The notes under the pieces: generated by a model
Database searches by the model: none
What the model was told of the DNA's origin: nothing
The model's input: only the letters and a program-made list of their open reading frames with translations
In this document: piece after piece, positions 49,101 to 59,500 of the stretch
How the letters are laid out: every line of letters starts with the position of its first letter
Position numbering within the stretch: the first letter of the stretch is position 1
Assembly: GCF_033439725.1 (NCBI RefSeq)
Contig: NW_026944385.1
Span: forward strand, 558,001-622,000
Length of the DNA stretch: 64,000 nucleotides
Direction of reading: 5' to 3'
Origin: Neurospora tetraspora
Lineage: Eukaryota > Ascomycota > Sordariomycetes > Sordariales > Sordariaceae
Translations under genes and position numbers: made by a program

Positions 49101-50276
49101 TTCGTATAATTTATAACGTTTATTCGAAATTAATCCGGTTACGTTTACCGGTTTATTATATTAGTAGAAAATAATATACTACCTAATATAGATTAAATAT
49201 CTTTTAATTTTTTTAACGAGGGAGATTTAGAACGTTATATATAATACAACGAAAATAGTAAAATTTATATAAAATTTATATAGTAGTTAAAGGAGAGTAT
49301 AATTATTTATTAAAAGAAATGAAAGTACGAAACCGAAGTTCGTAATAAAGATATAAATAAGTAGAATTAATATGCCGAAGAATAATAGAAGCGCGGTTTT
49401 ATTATGAATAGCGGTTATCGATAAAGAATTAAACTTATTAGACTTACTATTAATTGAGGAGGAGGAATAATAAGAGGTATAGGAGGAGGAGTAGTAAAAG
49501 GAATAATAAAAGGAGTAATAAGAAGTATAAAAAGAGGAGTAGGAAGAGGAATAGGAGGAAGAATAGGAGGAGGAATAGGAGGAGGAATAGGAGGAGGAGT
49601 AGGAGGAAGAATAAGAAGAAGTATAGAAAAAGGAGTAGTAAAAAGTATAGGAAGAAGAGTAGGAAGAGGAATAAGAGGAAGAATAGGAGCAGGAATAGTA
49701 GGAAGTATAGGAGGAAGAATAGTAGGAAATATAGGAGAAAGGGAACGAGGAGGAGGCGGAGGCGGAGGAAGACGGTCTTATAAAAGTCTCTTTCTAGAAG
49801 AATAGTAACCTAAATATTTAGATTTATTTTTAATAAATTATTAATCTATCCTTAATATATTTTTGAATTATCTTTAACTAAGTTAATTAATATTTAAATT
49901 AGTATTTAATTAATAAAAAATATATATATAAAAAGCGCGATAAGATCGCGTTTTCCGCTAAATTTATTTACGCACTATATGAAGAATTTAAACGTATTTA
50001 TAAATTTTACTTTAAATATATCTTTAATAAATCTTTTATTAATTATCGATTTATTATAAGTCCTCCTCCCTACTATCTTAAATAGGGCAGTAAAGGCCGG
50101 AATTATATTATTTAGTACGAATTCCGCCGCTATCCGGATAAATTTATAAAATTTACTCTTTTCTCGTCTACAATTTAAAATATATCCTAAATATATTATA
50201 AATATATTATCGGATTTTATATTTCTCTACAGGGGAATTTTAAGCGAGCAAATAAAATTATTTTTCTACGGGGGGA
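43102..50276. mobile_element. RIP-decayed 7.2-kb transposable element
   Basis: The block is AT-saturated throughout. Near its edges, 43102-43160 and 50222-50276 are degenerate inverted repeats sharing GAGAAA, GCTCGCT[C/T]AAAATTCCC and TAGAGAAATA. The motif [CG]-rich-TAGAGAAATAATAT recurs at the left end and again near 47510, 47570 and 48165, so either subterminal repeats are spread inside or more than one copy is nested. Decayed coding on the plus strand is evident at 49454-49780. AT-rich sequence continues to about 50450, beyond the right inverted repeat, so the right boundary is uncertain. No family can be named; a DNA transposon is the best guess from the inverted repeats. Confidence 0.6.
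49454..49780 (+). pseudogene. RIP-killed Glu/Gln-rich coding end of a transposon gene
   Basis: A plus-strand purine tract made of GAG, GAA, TAG and TAA triplets in a single frame. In that frame nearly every fourth codon is a stop, and each stop is one C-to-T change from CAG or CAA. The original was therefore a Glu/Gln-rich, probably coiled-coil, tail; one CAG survives near 49688. The upstream frame continues as ordinary hydrophobic peptide (near 49420-49450, LNLLDLLLIEEEE). The Arg/Lys-rich 109-codon open frame over the same bases is an out-of-frame artefact. Confidence 0.7.
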
Positions 50277-50372
50277 TTTTTATATATATAACCCGAATAA
50301 GCCTATAAAATTTAATTTCTTCGTCTACAGCTTAAAATATATTCTAAATATATCATAGATATATTATCAGAC
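50164..50372 (+). repeat. Two direct copies of a 60-bp AT-rich unit
   Basis: About 50164-50222 and 50313-50372 match over CGTCTACA, TTAAAATATAT and CTAAATATAT, with only transition differences. They lie on either side of the right-hand inverted repeat of the 7.2-kb element and may be subterminal repeats or flank duplicated with it. Confidence 0.65.
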
Positions 50373-50449
50373 TTTATTCAAACTACTATTATTAATTTAA
50401 TATATTGAATTGACTCCGTATGAATACGTATTGTAATAATTATATCAAT

Positions 50450-52482
50450 CTTTTTCTTTTGTAAGTCGGACCAATTTTGTATGTGAATGTACGGACTATG
50501 GGGTTAGGAAGCTTTGGGTATGGGGTCGTGTCATCTGACCACTCGAGGACTGAGCAGAGCAATACGGTGAGGCGAGCAGCAGTGGCATGAGTGGCTCCAC
50601 AAGTCACCCACACCCACCGAACAGGGGTCGTTGCCTGCCAGTGAGCTGCCACTGTCCGCGCCTACACACACTCACTCTCCCACTGCACTCCGGCCGCGCC
50701 TTCCTCAACCACTTGCAACCTGGATCACGCGATCTCGGAGACTTCTCTTCACAATGACTGCCTGGATGGATGCCCTCAATTGATGACAGAATGGGAAAAA
50801 CGAAAACTCTGACAGCTGACCTGCCCTGGGTCTTTCCACTTCAAGCGTGTAGTGCAACATGGAGACGCCCAAAACCTGAATGGCCTCCTTTCCCTCTTCC
50901 CTCTTCACCACTCTCACTGTCTACAATGTTCCAAGTCGACGGTATTCCCGTCCAGGCCTATCTCGACCTATCCAGATGCCTCGCTCTCCAGTCATCACCT
51001 CATCCCACCTCTTGAGTTGGCAACCACACCATTCACACCATTGCTGACCGGTCTTGGATACCAGACGTAGCCACGATCCTGCTGAGAGGCCGATAGTCTA
51101 TTTGCCATCAATCAAGTCCACGGCCGTCCTAACCGTACTGTTGCATTGGCAGCGTTCTCACCCCCATGATGTGCCCTACTGCGACTCCTGCCTGAGTCCG
51201 GTTGCTTCTGCTGGGCTGGATGGACGCCCAAGCACGCTCCTTGCTCCTTACAGGCAAGACAAGCAACCAACAAACGGCTGGCGACCATGTACAGGATCAG
51301 AGTCAAAAACTGGCTGGACATGCCGCCGGTCTGGCCGTCTGGCCGTCTGCCTTCTCCTCGCCTGCTCCCTGTTCCAGATATCCAGATGAGCTGAGTCCGC
51401 TTAGATTCCCATGTCTCTACTCAGAACCGCGTCTGCTGCACTGAGCAAGCAATACCGGCATTGCTACGGACGACAAGACTCATCACCGGTCTCAGAATAG
51501 CGACGGAGAGCGGCTTCAGTCCTCGATATCTCAGTCGACCCCCCGGCCTCGCGCACTGGATACCCGCCGGGAGCTTGTATCAGTAGCCCCAGCACACTGG
51601 TCCCGCGAGGCGCAGGAGTACCAGATTGACTCAAGATGGCGTATAAGCTGCAACACAGCAGTAGCCTGCCATACCGAGTCTCGGTAGCCGGCGTCAGCAG
51701 GATGGGGCAGGATGGGGGAGGTGGGAAGGGGGCCAGAAGGGGGGTAAGGCGTGTGAATGGGTCACCGTGTAGGCACTGCCCTTGGGTAAAAGTCACTGCT
51801 CGTGGCCAGTGGGCAATACTTCCTCACAGTACCATTGTCATGGTCCATGGCCCATGGTCCTCATCCCGGCAACCACAGACCTGGAACCCTGCTGTAGCAT
51901 GGTAACACGGTAGTACGGTAGCACGACGGCGGTGATTTGTTTCTGACAGATCTCGCAGACCGCAAAAACTGATCAGGTAGCCGGTAAAGGTATGGTCACC
52001 ATTGTCTCTTCTGCCCGCAAAGCATTGGCTAACCACGCCCAAGGTCTACAAGCCTACCAGGCCCCCCATATGCCCGTCATATCTCTTAGTCTAGTCCAAG
52101 ACAAGACATGCTCAGTTACACGACCCCATTTCTCTTTTCGATATGCACCAAATGCATTCCTACCCAGGGCAACGACCAGGCCGCCACCTGGGGTTGGAAC
52201 CCAGATCTCGCCAACAGCCGCAGCTTGGGCTTTGCTTCTTTGTACATGATTCACCGTGGCTGTTTGTGGCCGTTGCTTGCTGCTTGTCCACAACCTCTTG
52301 TCTATTTAGTTTTCCCCTCCTGGAATTTCCCTGGTCGTGTATAAGAACGCCATCGTATCCTCTCCTTACCACCAACACAACCCCATGATCCACAGTCACA
52401 CCTGACCTCAAGCGTCTACTGCACTCTCGTTTCACCAACAACACCTCCAGTAACCTCTCGCTTGCTTCCAAGCACATGCACA
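50450..52482. other. Gene-free region and promoter of the PARG-like gene
   Basis: Normal composition resumes sharply near 50450. Short frames only, none with domains. A TATA-like TATAAG at 52340-52345 and a C/A-rich leader precede the gene start at 52483. Confidence 0.45.
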
Positions 52483-53573
52483 ATGGCTCCCGGAAGCTCA
52501 CGATCATCCAGGCCCAAGCCGTCTGAAGTGGCTGCCGAAACCAAGAGGCAACACATCCCCTACATCAGGTCTTTGGGCACGTGGGACATCAGCTCCTATC
52601 TTTTGCACCAACCGCTAGCGCAGATCAACTTCCAACAGAGACCTCACGATATTGCCCCTCCCCAGTTCTGTAAGACCCCCACGCTTCCGAGACATGTCAT
52701 TCCTGTCTAATCACCAACCCCAGTTGTCTACAACGGCGATCCAGTCGACTGTGCCTTGAACTGGGCAAAGCAGATCGCAGAACCACACACGGTAGCCTTC
52801 ATTTGCGCGGCCAACGACAAAAGACCAGGCGGAGATTGGGAAACGGGAGCTGTTGGCTACGAGGAACGCCTATGCCGCCGAAGCACTCTCTCTGCGAACT
52901 TGGCAACACCTGCGCCAGGATCAACAGTGACTGAGAATTACCCCATCCCAAGCTATGGTGGTATTTACTCGCGAGATGTCGGTTAGTATTACCAACTGCC
53001 ATGTTATAAACTACTTTCTGACCGCTCGTGACTTTAGTTGTATTCCGAGGGCCTCACGACAGATATGAGAAGCTCCCGCCCGAGCAGTGGCAGTCGATTC
53101 CTGTCGTTTCAGTCCATCCTACCCGCTGGCCTAAACTTACGCAAAACGGAACAAAGTTCTCCTTCCAAAACGAACGCGACATGTTGAAAGACTTGTTACG
53201 AGGAGCACTCCGAATTGCAGCCTATAACGGCCATACACAGCTTGTCATTGGCGACTTCGGCCTTGGCAATGGCTACCGCAACCCGCCCCAAGAGGTGGCC
53301 GAGATGTGGCGGGAAGTCTTGCTCTATGACCCTGACCTGCGTGGGCGTATCAGCTCCGTGGCCTTTGTCTTTGAGGACCCAAATCAAAGTACCAGCAAAC
53401 TAATCCTGGAGGATCTTGCCAAGAAGGCCAGGGAAACTCTTAGCAGCGCCGCTGCCGCCGCTTGTCCTTCCGACTTGGAAGTATTTCACCGAGTGTTTCA
53501 CGACACCGAGATCCAGCGAGTAGTCAGCCAGCCGGATTCTCGGTATGGGCTAAATAACCTGCTTGCGAGCTAA
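52483..53573 (+). CDS. Microbial-type PARG catalytic domain protein (macrodomain fold)
   Basis: Likely ADP-ribosyl hydrolase: bacterial-type poly(ADP-ribose) glycohydrolases of this family remove ADP-ribose from proteins. Exons 52483-52669, 52724-52981 and 53038-53573 join at canonical GTAAGA...CAG and GTTAGT...TAG sites and give 326 residues. The signature is at about 88-115: FICAANDKRPGGDWETGAVG then YEERLCRRSTL. This corresponds to the GGG-x6-8-QEE loop. PGG replaces GGG and Tyr108 stands where Gln is usual, but both glutamates (109, 110) are present. VIGDFGLGNGYRNPP (about 238-252) fits the second ADP-ribose loop of macrodomains. No signal peptide or membrane segment is seen. Fungal members are common but their targets are unknown. 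Function is inferred from the motif; the Tyr substitution could alter activity. Confidence 0.85.
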
Positions 53574-54750
53574 ATACTCCCTTCGTTACCGTTCTGTCGT
53601 GCTCTGGAGTTGGCGTTGGGTTTGAGTTTCGATTGCATAAAACCGCGGATTCTGCTGCCATGGTGGGCAAATACCCTGGGGCCCTGGCAAGGGTCTCTGA
53701 AAGCGATTCTATCAGTGTTGTGAGACACCCTAACGGAGTTTGGGTTTCTTTAGCGAAAGGGCGCATAATGGTGGGCTATGGGATACGCTGTTGGTCGCTC
53801 CGGTGTCTTGCTTCTTTTCTTACCCTTTTGGACCCCTTTTTGAATACAAGAACTTCCCCCACATCGCTGGTTGACTGCACATTGTACTCTGCTTTGCTAC
53901 TTTTAGTTCTCGACTACTGATATCGCTACCACAAGAGGGCTTGGTGTGTACTAGCTTGGTGAGCGGGTGCTGTAGGTGACCCGCCACCACTGTCTGGCCT
54001 GCTCATCGAGTTGGCTGCCAGATCCTGCTCAAGTGACTGGAAAAAGCAAAATTGCACCTGTGTATATGGGCATACCAGTCACTTATTGGTCTGTTCATCG
54101 GCATGATCAACCCGGTGAAGCGCGCTTACGATCATGTCAGACACAACACCAGGCAATGTTCCGTGCTAAGGTGTCACGCATAGAGCATTGACCCTTCGAA
54201 GGTTCTAGGGAGACTGGGGGGTGCGGTTGGTATGTATCATCACCGTTGTTACGAACATCAAGGGCATCCCGAGGAATGAGACCAAATCCAACGGGCCGAC
54301 GAGCTTGTTTGCCGGCAAAACAAGACACCTTTCGGGGATCCCCAAATGGATTCATGACGCAGCTTGACGTCCTGATCGTTGCAAGATGTACCCCGGTTGA
54401 ACCAAACTTCTACTGTTGTCCATCCTTTTAGACGAATACGGCGCTGATTCTCACAACAGAGTTGAAAAACACGATCTCAGCATGTTGAGGTTGTCTTTGG
54501 GGGCCAGTGGACGACCGGGGGGCCTCAACAAGCCATGCCATTTGCCTGCATGAGCCCGAAAAAGCAACGTTCGAACATCGACTGACTGTTGGTCCCATCA
54601 ATGCCCAGCTAACCTGATACCACCATTAGTGCTTTGTTTTTCATCCTTGGTGGTTTCCGAACCTACTCTTGAGAAACCGGCAACTGGGAAGCGAGTGCTC
54701 AAGCTTATTCTTAACGCTTAACATTATCACGGGTCACAGATCCGAGTAAT
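53574..54750. other. Gene-free region downstream of the PARG-like gene
   Basis: Holds the 3' UTR of the preceding gene and ordinary sequence with short frames only. No repeats or RIP signature noted. Confidence 0.4.
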
Positions 54751-55056
54751 ATGGCTCGAAAGTGGTCCCTTCTCGACAAGTAAGGCAAGCCACCCTGAGA
54801 CACCACTAGAGATTAGACATGCTCATGGTTACTTTTGTACAGATGCCGGAATATGTTACCTATTGAGCAACAGTGCTTCAGCAATTTACTGTTCATGGAG
54901 CTTCCCCCTCATCAAGCAGATCTTGACCGGTTCAGCAGGATCCATGGGGTAACCCGCTACGCCGCAGTTGATCCTACACGAGGCTACGCTGCACTGCAGG
55001 ACAATGCAAGTTTGTCATTCAACATACATATTCCCCCAAGCAGCACTGCTGATTAG
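54751..55056 (+). CDS. Candidate small two-exon gene, unknown product
   Basis: ATG at 54751 opens MARKWSLLDK; a 63-bp intron (54780-54842, GTAAGG...TTTTGTACAG) joins it in frame to CRNMLPIEQQC, and the frame runs to a stop at 55056, giving 80 residues. The splice sites are good matches for Neurospora introns and the intron length is typical. The peptide is balanced, with no low-complexity runs, but I recognise no domain. It may instead be the 5' part of a longer gene including exons near 55.6-56.2 kb, or a decayed gene. Support is structural only. Confidence 0.3.
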
Positions 55057-55572
55057 GTTTCGTCCATAATACGGCAGTTTTGTCAAAGTAAAGAATGTCT
55101 TCAGTATATCTTGTCCAATCGAGCCTGAATGACGAAGGAAGGGGAAGAACCAGCGGTCACATCGCAGCATGGCCCCAGGACAACAAACATACCAGTTCAA
55201 AGGAACATGTAAGATCCAGATCCGAGTCTGTGAAGGCATCAAAGGGGTTTGCAATGGCGCTAACCGATTACGTCTCCGCAATTCACTTACAAAATATAGG
55301 CAGGGCATTACGTACGACACAGTGAGCGAGACATTAGGGACTACGTTTGTTTCAAAACAACAATGGTGCCTTACGGGGGGTAAGAACATGGCATGAACGT
55401 GGGCATGGGCATGGTTATAGAGTGCAGCTTGCTCCTTTTCCGTCCTCAAGTGGCGCATCTCTACTCCTACCCTTCAATAAGGCCCTTACGAGGCAATCAT
55501 TCTCCAGCGTGCTAAGTACGTCTTGTCTCCAATCACCTTTCAGTCACCCCGTTGACGTCGTCTCATATATTC

Positions 55573-56190
55573 TGCAGTGATAAGGCAAATATGACGGGAG
55601 CAAAGCGTCGATGGCCCACGTATGACCTTGTCCTGTCATTGCACTTGGTCGAATGCAACTCTCGAGTCGAGTTCACACCCTTCATCACTCGGGATATTCC
55701 TCTCCCGTCCCTCCTTCCAAATAACAAAACGTGTTGGTCAAGCAAGCAGCGCCTCCATCACATAACGATGGGGCCCTCGCTCTCGCTTACTCCATCCGAA
55801 AGCGGATGCTTACTTGAATAAACCTGGCACTGACTACCGATCGGTCCAGTCCGAACGCTTACCACCCCCACGGAACTGGAAACATTCCATACAAGACCGT
55901 CTGTCACTTGACCGTGTGAATGTTGAAGATACGTATGTGTCAAACCACCCAGCAGGTACGGTACTGCATGTAAGCCTTGGTAAGTCTACCCGATTTCTCC
56001 CCTTTCAATGAGCTAACTGGATGAGCTACGCAGTACAACTTACATCAACCATGACTTCATATTTGCATCTAGACTGGAAACCGTCAAATTCATCAAGAAC
56101 CGGCTTAGTCCGCCCTTAATTGGGACTGACAGCATCGAGATACGCCACCTATCCGATTACTACAGTGGCCTTACCTCCTCACCTTCATTC
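55573..56190 (+). other. Possible exons around a well-formed 54-bp intron
   Basis: A 54-bp segment (55980-56033) has a perfect fungal intron layout: GTAAGT donor, CTAAC branch site at 56013-56017, and GCAG acceptor. Before it, plus-strand frames read protein-like (for example starting KRRWPTYDLVLSLHLVE near 55600, and LSLDRVNVEDTYVSNHPAG near 55905). After it, a frame open from about 56018 reads TYINHDFIFASRLETV and continues to 56547. The phases do not join cleanly: the intron leaves one base, whereas the downstream frame needs two. So either the exon limits differ or the gene is broken by an indel. Confidence 0.25.
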
Positions 56191-56547
56191 GTGTACGTTA
56201 CACAATCACACGGACCGTATTACACAAAGATCAGATCACATCAAGCTGGGTGGTGTTGTTGCGTTACGCAGCACACGGCACAACAGCATCCCACAGATAA
56301 CATGGTGTACATTGGTCGCTCTGTGGGTGTGCCTTGTATGCCCTGTAAGCCCCGTGGACTCCTCCGTGACGGGAAACGGCATGTTTGTCTGCGATCTGTA
56401 CCACCCGATCTCGCACACCACCCTTCACTTTGGCTCACTTGTGTTTCCCCAGTGCTCTTTCCCACCGCATCTCTGTATAACACAACCTTGAGGCCACGAG
56501 TGCTACATGCCTACCACTCGTTGTTTCCACAGTGGATTGACACCTAG

Positions 56548-59500
56548 TGGACAGGTATCTATGAGCTACCGCCCGCAACTCCCTGTCTGTTAACAGCATG
56601 TCTCCAACTTACCGCCTTTACGATGTATATCGAACTCGATATTTGTCTCTCTGTTAAACACGACCCGACCCTGGAAGAAGGTTGACCGCGCATGCGACCG
56701 GTTTTGTGTTAGCACACTACCGGAATTAAGCCTACGACCACAAGAAACTGTGTTATTACACGTTGTTGACCGCAAGTTTAACGCCATGGGATTTTCCTAA
56801 CGGTAGCTACGTCCAAACTAGCGGCGGGCACGCAGCGCATCACGAACGGGCCGGGTACGCCTCCGGGTGAGAGATTGATCATCATAAGGGAGAAGCTACT
56901 TTAGCTCTGACCCGTCTGCGATGATGATGGGGTGGCGACTGTACTGTCCTGCTTGGGCGAGAATCGCATTCCCCCCCAACTCACTATCTGTCTGCCCTCT
57001 CTGCATTTAGGCAATCCGCGGTTAATGTTCAGTAACTGACATCATATCGATATCTCTCGGACTCTCATCAAATCATCGACGCTGGATTCACTGACCTATT
57101 TTATTTCATCCTTTGGATCATTTCAACAGATAACGCAGTTCACACAGTATGTCACCACCTCAAAAAGTGCTACTTCACAGTGTTTCAGGGTTGACACGAT
57201 ACATGGCAAGCCGCAACCACCTCCCACATACCGACGGCTGCTACTGGCTCAACGGACTTACACTATTCATATGTAGCTTGGGTGGGACAGCGCACACCAC
57301 CATCCCTTGTACCTGGGACCCAACAGCCATTTTTCAGACTAAAACCCCAGAAAGACAACATCGCTGCCGGACTCACCCCACCCACACACAACCATGCACT
57401 CGGCATTGGAGACGCCAGGAACAAAGAGATTCAGCCCAACAGACCAGGCCGGACAGAGACAGGAACAGGGACCAGGTTTAGGGCCAAACAAAGGGACACA
57501 GGGGTTTTGCAGGGCTCAAAGGATGATCAACGGCACTATGTGGCGCCTGGGAGTGTGCCTCATGTTGAGTACGAGCTCATACGTACCCATCAGCTCACAA
57601 CCTTTGAGGCAAGAAGCTTAACCTGGCCCTAGTTGCATCGAGAGAGCGTGAGATATCGTGGGATGACAGAAAAACTAACAGGCAGCAGGTCAAAGAATTA
57701 CGGTGGCATATTCTAGTCGGTAACCGCGGATACCTGACGAACAAGAAATGTCCACCCGATCTTTCAAGTTACTGGTTCGTCGACTCTGTCTCCAGTTCTC
57801 AGCTAAAGCAACCTTCGTGTCCCAGTCTACCATACATGCCGCGCATGTGGTTGTAGTCAAGCACTCCCTCACCCTCACCCTCACTCACTCACTCAAAGAT
57901 CATCCCTCATTTCTCGTTCCCCCCATCCCACCAACCAGCCATCCATCTCTCTTTTGGGCTAGGGCAAGTTGTCCAAGAGCCAAGCAAAGCCAACCAAGCA
58001 ATACTCCGACCCAACGGGCCGGTGAGACAGTTACACTACTGCAACTCGAATCTCACTTGTACATTGTACTTCCCCAAATCCAATACTCATCCACCACCCA
58101 CTACCCACAAAGAGGGGAAAGAACGGCAGACGAATTGGACAAAGCTGTGAAACGCCGGGCACCTCAGGTATGCAATGTCGTGGAGGATCATATGTAGGCA
58201 AGTGGGATGAACAGGAACCAGCCATGACTGATTACAACACTGCGACCACGAACAGCCCAAGCAAGAATAGACGGAGCATACCCTGACTCATTACTATCTA
58301 CTCCCTCATGTCTCACTGCGTGTTTATAGGCAGGAAGTCCGAGCGAGCGAGCGGCTTACCCAGTTTGTGGGTGGGGGTAGGAAAAGAGGAGCGGCAAGTG
58401 GGAAGCATAACAGGACCCGATCACATGGCTGGCGATATTTGGAACCCTCTGCTCGCTCAGTGGTGAGTAAGAAGGCGATGATTGTGGTAGCTTGCGAATG
58501 GCAAAAAGCCGTGTCCTTCCTGCGGTAAGAACCTTATTGTTCATACTCGTATCATATGGGATGCCCAATGCTTCCCAAATCCCCCATCTTCCCTTGACCA
58601 TCACGAGAAAACGATTCCGGCACTCAATCAAAAGTCCATTAGGTTCGTCCATAATTCCTCTTGTCCCCTCCTCTCTTGCCTTTTTGCTCACCTGGAACAA
58701 TCTGATAACTGACACATCACTTTTGCTTTCATTTCTTGCTCTTTTATAGGCGTTTAAAGTAGCATAGCACCACATCAAACGCTTCCTTGCTACTTCCTCG
58801 CTACGACGCTATGTTATTCACCTAGCTTCAAATCTCTTTCTGCTCATGCGACCTCTCGATCTCTCATTCCCGGCTTACTGTTTTTTTTTTCTTCTTCCGC
58901 GTCTAAACGACTTGGAACCTCGAAATCTCACCTAGCATGTAACCTCGCCAACAGCTCAACAGACCAGCCATTCAACAGCCGACCTGTCTCAGAAAGACTA
59001 ACCGCCGAAGCCGCCCCTCCGATGCATGAATAATTGAGAAGCAACGCAACATCGGACGGCAAAGCCGGCCGGCCTATGAGGAGTGAAGATGAAGCCGGTG
59101 AGAGCCTCAACGGTCTGGAAAAAGCAAGAGGCGGCGCAGTCGGGGAAGAAGCAGCGAGGTAAAAGCAGGACCTTCCCTACATATCGCTTGAGTTTACCTA
59201 ACCTAATCCCACTCTGGCAAGAAGAGGCGAACAATAACCGCCGGCGGACCAGACCAGTGACTGGCTCCGGCTACTTCTCCGAGAGAAGCGGGAGGCCTGC
59301 TACTTACTTTCTATCTGTAGGATCGAGACGATGCTTCTTGTCTCATATGCAAGGGAAAGAAGAAAAAAGAATGGAGACACCGAACCCATGATCATCATTA
59401 GCATCGGCATAAGCATCAGCGGCATATGTAAGCGTCGACATCGTTAGGCTCCACCGGTCGCAACCAACACAGCATCGAGAAGGCTCGACCGACATGGCCA

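Noticed and set aside
49454-49783. 109-codon Arg/Lys-rich open frame
   Set aside because: It is the wrong frame of a RIP-mutated GAG/CAG tract; the real frame is the Glu/Gln one now full of stops.
52188-52204. Perfect 5-bp stem with TTCCAAC loop on the minus strand, like a tRNA T-arm
   Set aside because: Position 57 is C where a purine is required, and no matching acceptor, D- or anticodon arm is found upstream.
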